A DNA stretch of 5,054 nucleotides, taken from positions 1-5,054 of the forward strand of contig CASFWS010000084.1 of the NCBI GenBank assembly GCA_949298295.1, written 5' to 3'. This document shows positions 1-5,054 of this stretch, piece by piece. Within the stretch, counting starts at the first letter, position 1. Each line of letters begins with the position of its first letter. The notes beneath the pieces were generated by a model. That model saw only the letters and a program-made list of their open reading frames with translations, had not been told where the DNA came from and searched no databases. Made by a program: the position numbers and the translations under genes. Source of the stretch: an uncultured Bacillota bacterium (GTDB lineage Bacteria > Bacillota_I > Bacilli_A > RFN20 > CAG-826).

Positions 1-262
1 CCTTCAAAGAGGAGGGAACATCGTCTTTGACGATCCGTTCGGCAAGGCCTTCCACGATGGCGGTCTTGCCAACGCCCGGCTCGCCCAGAAGGACGACGTT
101 GTTCTTCGTCTTCCGGGCCAAGATCTGGATGACCTTCCGGATTTCGTCGTCGCGCCCGATGACCGGGTCGACTTTGCCTTTCCTCACGTCTTCGTTGATG
201 TTCCGTCCGAACTTCTGGAGGATGTTCTCGTCGTTTTGATAATCCATCATTCCGTTATCCAT
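1..262 (-). CDS. clpB: ATP-dependent disaggregase ClpB, N-terminal part (partial, lacks the N-domain)
   Basis: This is the first 87 codons of a ClpB/Hsp104-type AAA+ chaperone; the rest lies beyond the left edge. ClpB is a cytoplasmic hexamer that pulls apart heat-damaged protein aggregates together with DnaK. The visible part goes almost straight into nucleotide-binding domain 1: a KFGRNINEDV stretch, then DPVIGRDDEIRKVIQIL (about residues 32-48), KTKNN, and Walker A GEPGVGKT at residues 60-67 followed by AIVEGLAERIV. The V in AIVEGLA fits ClpB better than ClpC or ClpE, which usually have AIAEGLA. The start at 262 is chosen because AAAGGAGG lies 9 bases upstream; the ATGs at 250 and 247 are worse placed. 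Full-length ClpB carries an N-domain of about 150 residues before this point. Here hypA and the CIRCE element occupy that space, so the N-domain is truly missing from this gene. Regulation is probably by HrcA. Confidence 0.9.
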   Translation of the reverse strand, partial: MDNGMMDYQNDENILQKFGRNINEDVRKGKVDPVIGRDDEIRKVIQILARKTKNNVVLLGEPGVGKTAIVEGLAERIVKDDVPSSLK

Positions 263-265
263 AGG

Positions 266-281
266 GCAAAACCTCCTTTGC
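266..281 (-). promoter_or_regulatory. clpB ribosome binding site in the loop of a small hairpin
   Basis: On the minus strand AAAGGAGG lies 9 bases before the clpB ATG and is a strong Shine-Dalgarno sequence. It is flanked by GCAAA and TTTGC, which can form a 5-base-pair stem with loop GGAGGT. The ribosome site is therefore seen directly. The hairpin is short and AT-rich, and its role is uncertain. Confidence 0.6.
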
Positions 282-290
282 GAGGCTTAC

Positions 291-317
291 TCTATACCAT
301 CTATTTAGCACTCGCAA
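291..317 (-). promoter_or_regulatory. Candidate clpB promoter (extended -10, overlapping CIRCE)
   Basis: The minus strand has TATAGA at 291-296, preceded by TGG, which makes an extended -10 (TGnTATAGA). A possible -35 TTGCGA lies at 312-317 with a 15-base spacer, shorter than the ideal 17. Transcription would start near 284, giving a leader of about 20 bases that contains the ribosome binding site. The -35 lies inside the CIRCE element, so bound HrcA would block RNA polymerase. This is a motif-based prediction only. Confidence 0.5.
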
Positions 318-331
318 GTGTTGAGTGCTAC
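305..331 (-). promoter_or_regulatory. CIRCE operator (HrcA binding site) of clpB
   Basis: The plus strand reads TTAGCACTC at 305-313, a 9-base spacer, then GAGTGCTAC at 323-331. The CIRCE consensus is TTAGCACTC-N9-GAGTGCTAA, so only the last base differs and the spacer length is exact. CIRCE is bound by the repressor HrcA, which releases it during heat shock when the GroEL pool is occupied. The site lies 43 bases upstream of clpB and overlaps its likely promoter. Its outer edge directly abuts the hypA stop codon. Confidence 0.95.
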
Positions 332-688
332 TTATGCCGCTCCGTCGTCCGTTTCGATTTCGACAATCTCGAACTCCGTTCCATCGATGGTGACGAAATC
401 GTCTCGGGCACCGCATTTCGGGCATTCCCGGTCGTTTTCGGCAACAAGGAAAACGAAGCCGCATTTTCGGCAACGGCCGTGGGCTTTTCGAATGTTCAGC
501 TTAAGCAGGCAATCCGCGTAAGGGGTTCCCGCCATGGCGGCTTCCCAGCACTCGAGAAGGAAGCGGGGAACAACCATCGAAGCCTCCCCCACGTCCAAAG
601 TTACAGAAGAGACGTGCTTTATTCCTTCCCGTTCCAAGAGGTCGTCGAGCGTCGACATGAGCTCGAAGCACAAGCCCATCTCGTGCAT
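332..688 (-). CDS. hypA: Hydrogenase/nickel maturation protein HypA
   Basis: HypA is a small cytoplasmic nickel metallochaperone. It works with HypB to deliver Ni(II) to [NiFe]-hydrogenase precursors and, in some bacteria, to other nickel enzymes. The product is 118 residues, the usual family length. It begins MHEMGL: His2 and Glu3 belong to the N-terminal nickel site, which fixes the start at 688. The structural zinc site is present as two CxxC motifs, C73/C76 (CRKC) and C89/C92 (CPKC), separated by 12 residues. The gene starts 2 bases after the stop of the oxidoreductase gene. The nearest purine-rich sequence (AGAAGGA, 704-710) is about 15 bases upstream, so translation probably depends on coupling to the upstream gene. 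The TAA stop (332-334) touches the CIRCE element of clpB. Identification is firm, but the nickel enzyme it serves is not visible in the window. Confidence 0.95.
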   Translation of the reverse strand: MHEMGLCFELMSTLDDLLEREGIKHVSSVTLDVGEASMVVPRFLLECWEAAMAGTPYADCLLKLNIRKAHGRCRKCGFVFLVAENDRECPKCGARDDFVTIDGTEFEIVEIETDDGAA

Positions 689-690
689 GG

Positions 691-3537
691 CTAGCGAATC
701 GTTTCCTTCTTGGCGTCTTGGAGGTCAAGGTCGTCTTTGTTCACGAGTTTGGCTTTTCCCTTGCCGGTGAAGATAATCTTGAGGTTGCGCGAAAGAAGGT
801 GGGGGGCGGCGTTGGCCGTCGATTTCTCGTAGACGACGCCTTGGGCATCGAAGCGGCGTTCAAGATGGATGGCGTCGAATTCGCAGCGCGTCGTGCATAG
901 CCCGCATCCGACGCACATCGTCTCGTCGACGTAGGTCCGGCCGCACTTCAGGCAGCGTCCTGCCTCTTTCTTTACTTCGGCTTCGGTCAGGAGGACGCGG
1001 TCATCTTTCATCTCGTCCTCGTCCTTCAACCGCTTCACCTCGACCCGCGGAGCATTGTCGAAGCCTTGGACGACGACGTTTTCCTTGTCGAGCATGTAAG
1101 AGGCCAGATACGGGTTCTGGGCACGGCCGATGGTTAGGGACTGGCCGGGATGGACATGGCGGTGCATCGATTCGGAAGCCTCGTGTCCCGCGGCGATGGC
1201 GTCGATCACGAAACGGGGGCCATAGTGGCAATCCCCGCCGGCGAACACATCCGGGTCGTCGGTTTGTAGTGTTAAACCGTCGGCTTTGATCCGGCCCGAA
1301 GCCCCGAGGGCGCAGGAAGTGTCGTCGAGCAAGTGCCCCCATTCGCATTGCTGCCCGATGGCGGCGATGAAATAGTCGCATTTGACTGTCAGGAGGTCGT
1401 CTTCGTCGTATGAGGGATTGAAACGGTAGTTTTCCTCATAGACGGAAAGGCACCTCTTGAGGACAGCGTGGCGGAGAACGCCGCGCTCCCCTTGGAATTC
1501 CTTGACGCCCCAACCGTTGTGGATGAGGATTCCCTCTTCTTCGGCTTCCTTGATTTCTTCCTCGGCCGCGGTCATGAGGCTCCGGCTTTCAAGGCAATAT
1601 AGGTCGACGGCCGAAGCGCCATAACGAAGGGCCGTCCGGGCGACGTCGATCGCGACATTGCCTCCGCCCATGACGGCCACCCGGCCCCGGAGCCGCGGAG
1701 CCTTTCCGAGGTTGACTCCTTTGAGGAAGGCAATCCCGGAAAGGATGCCTTGGTTTTCTTCCCCAGCCACCCCCAACTTCCGGCTGCCTTGGGCCCCAAT
1801 GGCAACATAGAAGGCCTTGAATCCTTCGTTTTTCAATTCCTGGATCGAGACATTCTTGCCGACCTCGACCCCGGTCTTGAATTCGACCCCGAGATCGCGA
1901 AGGACGTCGATTTCGGCTTCGATAACATGCTTCTCCAGCCGGAAGGAAGGAATGCCGAGCGTCAGCATACCCCCGAGGCGGCTCTCTTTTTCGAAGACGG
2001 TTACCGAATAGCCTTTGGCCGCTAGATAGTAGGCGCAGCTGAGGCCGGAAGGCCCTCCGCCGATGACCGCCATCTTGATGTCGTGGAATTTGGGGTGCTC
2101 AATTCGCGGCAAAACCCGGGTCTTTTTGTTCAAATCGAGTTCGGCAACATACTTTTTGACCTCGTCGATCGACACCGGATCGTCGATGCTTCCCCGGGTG
2201 CAGGTATCCTCGCAGCGCTTATTGCAAACGCGGTCGCACACCGCCGGGAAAGGGTTCTTCTTCTTGATGAGGCGCAGGGCGTCTTCGTAACGGCCCTCCC
2301 GGGCCAGTTCGAGGTAGCCCTCGATGGCAATGTGGGCCGGGCAGGCGACCTTGCAAGGAGCCGTTCCCGTCTCCGGCATGACATATTCGCGGTTATAGCG
2401 GTAATCGGGATTCCACTTATCGCTCCCCCACTTATGGTCGAAGGCGCTGAGCGGGGTTTTGACCTTGATCGGCTTCTTGTTTTCGAGGCGCTCGCCAAGC
2501 TTCAAGGCATTCATCGGGCAGGCTTCGACGCACTCCCCGCAGGCGACGCACTTGTCGGGATCGATTTTGGAAATGTAATTGCTTCTAACCATCGTCGCCG
2601 TATGGAAGTACTCGCCTGTCCGAAGGGAAAAGCAAGAACAGCCGCAGCAGTTGCAGATGGCATGGGTCGAACCGGGCCCGTCGGTATTCGGCATCTCGTG
2701 CATGAGGCCATTGTCCTCGGCCTTTTTCAGAATCGCATAGCATTCTTCCTTGCTGATGCGGCGGCCGCGGCCGGCATGGATGAAAGCCCGGGCGGCCTCA
2801 TTGAACTGGATGCACATGTCGTCCTCGAGATGGCCGCAGCCCTCGCCCTGGATCCGGCGGGCCACCCGACAAGAACAAGGGGAAACACAAATGTCGGTGG
2901 CCGTTTCGACATAATGGGAGATTTCCTCGTCGACGGTATGCTTCGGGTCGTCCTTGATGGCGCTCTCGATCGGGATGACCCGCATGACGCCGCCGCCGAT
3001 CGGAAGGTTTCCAGCCAGCGGCATGATGCGCTTGATAGTGTATTCGTTGAAGGCTTCCGGAATCTCAGGATGGGCTTCGGCGAGTTTGACGTTATCGACC
3101 AGACACTCCATGATTCCCGGCACGAAAATCGGAATCCAGTAGCCGCCCTGCTTCTTGTTGTTCTTGTCCGGGCCGACCTCAGGATCCTCAGGATCGAACA
3201 TCAAAATCCCGGTCATCGCCAAGTCGTTCAGCATCGGCGCGGCCTGTTCGACCGGCATCTTGTTCTTCTTGGCGACGTCTTCGGCGGTATAGTGCTTCCG
3301 CAGCTTCATCGAGAGGACGAGCTTCGCCTCTTCCTCGCTTACGCAGCAAGCAAGGGCGTTGTACTCGGGGTCGCCGGCCACGACCTTGACTCCCGGCAGG
3401 GTCTGGATGTGATTGGCGAGTTTGGTTATGAGCTTTCTTTCTTCTTTCCCGGAGGGCAAGGCGTTTTTGACGGGGCCATCCTTGTAGACGCCTTCGGCAT
3501 ATTCTTGCTTATCGACGCGATACTTCTTCTCGTCCAT
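691..3537 (-). CDS. Large FAD-dependent pyridine-nucleotide oxidoreductase with multiple Fe-S centres (GltD-like C-terminal half)
   Basis: This 948-residue, cysteine-rich protein is probably a cytoplasmic electron-transfer flavoenzyme. Residues 1-150 include a possible winged-helix segment (about 79-114). Residues 215-302 form a cysteine-rich module: C217, C221, C223, C234, C242, then CNCCGCSC at 295-302. A [4Fe-4S] ferredoxin motif CVACGECVEACP spans 330-341. From about 385 it resembles the small subunit of glutamate synthase (GltD) and related NAD(P)H enzymes: Fe-S N-terminal domain (C395, C399, C434, C438, C442, C446), FAD motif GGGPSG at 493-498 with E516, a second dinucleotide motif GGGNVA at 624-629, and the C-terminal FAD signature around FAGGD (766-769). 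A tail ferredoxin region has C862, C865, C875, C878, C881 and C885. Glu650 after the second nucleotide-binding fold favours NADH over NADPH. GltD-type proteins are about half this length. The AGGAGG 8 bases upstream supports the start. Its place between hypB and hypA suggests nickel or hydrogenase metabolism. The exact substrate is unknown. Confidence 0.88.
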   Translation of the reverse strand: MDEKKYRVDKQEYAEGVYKDGPVKNALPSGKEERKLITKLANHIQTLPGVKVVAGDPEYNALACCVSEEEAKLVLSMKLRKHYTAEDVAKKNKMPVEQAAPMLNDLAMTGILMFDPEDPEVGPDKNNKKQGGYWIPIFVPGIMECLVDNVKLAEAHPEIPEAFNEYTIKRIMPLAGNLPIGGGVMRVIPIESAIKDDPKHTVDEEISHYVETATDICVSPCSCRVARRIQGEGCGHLEDDMCIQFNEAARAFIHAGRGRRISKEECYAILKKAEDNGLMHEMPNTDGPGSTHAICNCCGCSCFSLRTGEYFHTATMVRSNYISKIDPDKCVACGECVEACPMNALKLGERLENKKPIKVKTPLSAFDHKWGSDKWNPDYRYNREYVMPETGTAPCKVACPAHIAIEGYLELAREGRYEDALRLIKKKNPFPAVCDRVCNKRCEDTCTRGSIDDPVSIDEVKKYVAELDLNKKTRVLPRIEHPKFHDIKMAVIGGGPSGLSCAYYLAAKGYSVTVFEKESRLGGMLTLGIPSFRLEKHVIEAEIDVLRDLGVEFKTGVEVGKNVSIQELKNEGFKAFYVAIGAQGSRKLGVAGEENQGILSGIAFLKGVNLGKAPRLRGRVAVMGGGNVAIDVARTALRYGASAVDLYCLESRSLMTAAEEEIKEAEEEGILIHNGWGVKEFQGERGVLRHAVLKRCLSVYEENYRFNPSYDEDDLLTVKCDYFIAAIGQQCEWGHLLDDTSCALGASGRIKADGLTLQTDDPDVFAGGDCHYGPRFVIDAIAAGHEASESMHRHVHPGQSLTIGRAQNPYLASYMLDKENVVVQGFDNAPRVEVKRLKDEDEMKDDRVLLTEAEVKKEAGRCLKCGRTYVDETMCVGCGLCTTRCEFDAIHLERRFDAQGVVYEKSTANAAPHLLSRNLKIIFTGKGKAKLVNKDDLDLQDAKKETIR

Positions 3538-3540
3538 CCT

Positions 3541-4215
3541 TCACTCCTCCTTAAAAGATCGAACCAACCCCCATAGATAGGCGGCCAACTCCTCGATCCC
3601 TTCGCCCGTTTTCCCCGAAACCGGGAAAAAGCGGGCCTCGGGATTCAAGCGCAAGATATTTTCCTTCGCTTGGTCGATTGAAAAATCAAAATATGGCAAG
3701 ACGTCGACCTTCGAGAAGACAAAGGTCGAGCAAACCTTGAACATGAGAGGGTACTTGAGCGGTTTGTCGTCGCCCTCGGGAACCGAAAGGATATTTAGGC
3801 TCGAAGCAGCCCCGGTATCGAACTCAGCCGGGCAGACGAGGTTGCCGACGTTTTCGAGAATGACGAGGTCAAAACCATCGATCCCGAGGCCTTCGAGGCC
3901 TTCTTTCGTCATCTCGGCATCGAGGTGACAGGCCCCATTGGTGTGCAGCTGGATGGTCTTGACGCCGGTCTTTTCGCTGATCGTCTCGGCGTCGACCGCC
4001 CCGTCGATGTCGGCTTCCATCACGGCGATCTTCAATTTGCCCTTAAGCTTATTGATCAAAGAAACGAGGAGAGTCGTCTTCCCGCTTCCGGGAGAGGACA
4101 TGACGTTAAGAAGATAAACGCCTTTCCCTTTGAGGAACTTACGAAGTTCCTCGGCCCGCTTTTCGTTATGCGAAAAAACGGATTCCTTGACGCTGATAAC
4201 CTTGAATCTATTCAT
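3541..4215 (-). CDS. hypB: Hydrogenase nickel incorporation GTPase HypB
   Basis: HypB is a cytoplasmic SIMIBI-class GTPase that powers nickel transfer with HypA during [NiFe]-hydrogenase maturation. The 224-residue product has the family's landmarks: SSPGSGKTT (P-loop, residues 40-48), the acidic EADIDGAVDAE region (67-77), ACHLDAEM (95-102), ENVGNLVCP (121-129), SKVDVLPYFDF (168-178) and SGKTGEG (200-206). C96, H97 and C128 match the GTPase-domain metal site of the family. It lacks both the N-terminal CxxCGC nickel site of E. coli HypB and any histidine-rich stretch. The guanine-specificity motif, usually NKxD, reads SKVD. The start at 4215 has AGGAGG 7 bases upstream. The 68 bases before it (4216-4283) hold no convincing promoter or terminator, so it is probably co-transcribed with the upstream gene. 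It ends 3 bases before the oxidoreductase gene, in the same frame, separated by one TGA. Confidence 0.95.
   Translation of the reverse strand: MNRFKVISVKESVFSHNEKRAEELRKFLKGKGVYLLNVMSSPGSGKTTLLVSLINKLKGKLKIAVMEADIDGAVDAETISEKTGVKTIQLHTNGACHLDAEMTKEGLEGLGIDGFDLVILENVGNLVCPAEFDTGAASSLNILSVPEGDDKPLKYPLMFKVCSTFVFSKVDVLPYFDFSIDQAKENILRLNPEARFFPVSGKTGEGIEELAAYLWGLVRSFKEE
3544..3552 (-). promoter_or_regulatory. Ribosome binding site of the oxidoreductase gene, inside the 3' end of hypB
   Basis: The minus strand reads AAGGAGGAG directly before TGAAGGATG. This strong Shine-Dalgarno sequence is made of the last hypB codons and sits 6-8 bases before the ATG at 3537. It supports that start, and it supports separate but coupled translation of the two genes. 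Confidence 0.85.
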
Positions 4216-4222
4216 GCCGATG

Positions 4223-4228
4223 CCTCCT
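4223..4228 (-). promoter_or_regulatory. Ribosome binding site of hypB
   Basis: The minus strand has a perfect AGGAGG 7 bases before the hypB ATG at 4215. It fixes the start of HypB just ahead of the conserved N-terminal helix. Confidence 0.85.
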
Positions 4229-4283
4229 CATTGTAGGGCAAAGAAACGCTAATGGCCACTTGGCAAACAATTCGATGGGCGGC

Positions 4284-5054
4284 TTAAAAAAGCGGCAGAT
4301 CGGTATACTCATCGACAAAGCGGCAAGCCGAGGAATAATCCTCGAATACCGAAACGCCCGTTTCGGGGGCCTTTGCCTTGGCCATGAAAAGGTGGCTTGG
4401 CCTCCCGTTATGCTCGAGAAACGCCTTGGCGAAATCCTCGCCATAGGCCCGGGCCATCAAAAGGGTATCGTCCTTCGTTGCCGCTATTTCGACGAAGCCG
4501 AAAGCTTCCCGGTACAGTTTCGGAAGCGGAGATTTACCTTTGTCGCCGGCGATAATGCAAACCAGTTTCCGCGACCTTTCCGCGGCAAATGGGCCGATCA
4601 TGGCGGCAAAGCCCTTCCAATCCTCGTTGGAGAAAAGGGACATCAGCCAGCCGGTGGAGCCGATGGCAAAGCCGGCTTTCCCGTCCTCAAGAAGAAAGCA
4701 CGAGGCATTTTCGTAGTCGTTATCCTCGGCCGGGGCTAGGAAATCCCCGTGCAAAAGATAGGCACGGTTGATCGTAAGGGCCTTAGCAAAAGACGCTCCG
4801 CTGACCAGCCGCAATTCTTTTTTTCCCTTCGGGTGTCGAAAGCGCAAGTACCGAAGGTCCGACGGCCAATGACTTGGCCGCGGCAGCCTCTTTAGCCGGA
4901 AGGGGCATTTTGACGTACCAAGCTGGGCAAACCATGAGGCAATCATAGCGGCAAGTATTGCTTTGGGCACGAAAGAAACAATAATATCGGTGCCCGGAGC
5001 TTCCCCGAGGAGGCTGAGAGGAGCCGATAACGGCGGCTCGACGGTACCTGATCC
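4284..5054 (-). CDS. Unrecognised protein, 5' end beyond the window, with a suspected internal frame displacement
   Basis: I do not recognise this gene. The frame is open from the right edge to a TAA at 4284-4286, 256 codons. The first possible start inside the window (GTG at 4970) has no ribosome binding site, and 28 open codons precede it, so the true start is probably outside. The sequence looks soluble: a hydrophobic stretch near the window edge (DIIVSFVPKAILAAMIASWF), then mixed segments such as CFLLEDGKAGFAIGSTGWL and KLVCIIAGDKGKSPLPKLY. No known catalytic motif or metal-binding cluster is evident. About 30 codons between 4818 and 4911 read as an Arg/Pro/Trp/His-rich string in this frame but as a natural-looking protein in another, which suggests two compensating indels. 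It lies 68 bases upstream of hypB on the same strand with no visible terminator between, so it may be part of the same operon. Confidence 0.6.
   Translation of the reverse strand, partial: GSGTVEPPLSAPLSLLGEAPGTDIIVSFVPKAILAAMIASWFAQLGTSKCPFRLKRLPRPSHWPSDLRYLRFRHPKGKKELRLVSGASFAKALTINRAYLLHGDFLAPAEDNDYENASCFLLEDGKAGFAIGSTGWLMSLFSNEDWKGFAAMIGPFAAERSRKLVCIIAGDKGKSPLPKLYREAFGFVEIAATKDDTLLMARAYGEDFAKAFLEHNGRPSHLFMAKAKAPETGVSVFEDYSSACRFVDEYTDLPLF
4818..4911 (-). other. Segment apparently in the wrong frame, bounded by A7 and A4 runs
   Basis: On the coding strand this stretch begins at AAAA (4908-4911) and ends at AAAAAAA (4818-4824). In the open frame it reads CPFRLKRLPRPSHWPSDL and so on, with only 2 of 30 codons starting with G. 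In the neighbouring frame it reads MPLPAKEAAAAKSLAVGPSV, then LALSTPEGKK, with 13 of 30 codons starting with G, as expected of real coding sequence. One extra A at the first run and one fewer at the second would join it cleanly to both flanks. It may be sequencing error or a genuine pair of mutations. Confidence 0.6.

Noticed and set aside
305..331. Inverted repeat after hypA as a transcription terminator
   Set aside because: It matches CIRCE in sequence and exact spacing, and no T-tract follows the hairpin on the minus strand.
236..694. Plus-strand open frame of 152 codons across hypA and the CIRCE element
   Set aside because: It is antisense to hypA, which has its nickel and zinc ligands intact, and it crosses the clpB regulatory region.
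3541..3543. TGA after hypB read as tryptophan (code 4) or selenocysteine
   Set aside because: A strong ribosome binding site and ATG follow at once, HypB ends at its normal family length, and tryptophans in the window use TGG. No selenocysteine-type hairpin was noticed and no family precedent is known to me.
2083..3576. Long plus-strand open frame of 497 codons
   Set aside because: It is wholly antisense to the oxidoreductase, whose Fe-S, FAD and nucleotide motifs are unmistakable. Its translation shows no recognisable motif. Long antisense frames are common opposite GC-rich genes.
4230..4258. Possible hypB promoter: TGGCCA, 17 bases, TACAAT on the minus strand
   Set aside because: The -10 lies only 1 base from the AGGAGG of hypB. 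Transcription would start inside the ribosome binding site and remove it, so this is unlikely to be a working promoter.
4968..4970. GTG as the start of the right-hand gene
   Set aside because: No ribosome binding site precedes it, and the frame stays open with plausible coding sequence to the window edge.

Overview
All five genes in this window lie on the minus strand and are read from right to left. In transcription order they are: the 3' part of an unrecognised gene running off the right edge (4284-5054), hypB (3541-4215), a large FAD- and iron-sulfur-containing pyridine-nucleotide oxidoreductase (691-3537), hypA (332-688), and the first 87 codons of clpB, which runs off the left edge (1-262). 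There are no RNA genes, insertion sequences, CRISPR arrays or rho-independent terminators that I can support. The large plus-strand reading frames are antisense shadows.

The hypB / oxidoreductase / hypA genes form a tight unit. The gaps are 3 and 2 bases, and the Shine-Dalgarno sequence of the oxidoreductase lies inside the end of hypB. HypB (a GTPase) and HypA (a zinc- and nickel-binding protein) insert nickel, classically into [NiFe]-hydrogenase. The 948-residue protein between them has an iron-sulfur/cysteine-rich N-terminal half and a GltD-like FAD/NAD(P)H half. It is probably an electron-transfer partner of the same nickel or hydrogen metabolism, although neither a hydrogenase nor hypCDEF is visible here. 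The right-hand gene is unrecognised, and about 30 codons near its 5' side look displaced into the wrong frame by two compensating one-base indels at A-runs.

Immediately after the hypA stop codon comes a nearly perfect CIRCE operator (305-331), the binding site of the heat-shock repressor HrcA. It overlaps a plausible promoter for clpB. The clpB product starts directly at the first AAA+ domain and has no N-terminal substrate-binding domain. A short hairpin presents the clpB Shine-Dalgarno sequence in its loop.

The organism is most likely an anaerobic or fermentative member of Bacillota or a Mollicutes-like lineage, with moderately high GC by eye. Grounds are strong AGGAGG ribosome binding sites, CIRCE control of clpB, an N-domain-less ClpB and anaerobe-type redox genes. 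This placement is inference. TGA acts as a stop codon after hypB and tryptophan is encoded by TGG, so the Mycoplasma code is unlikely.
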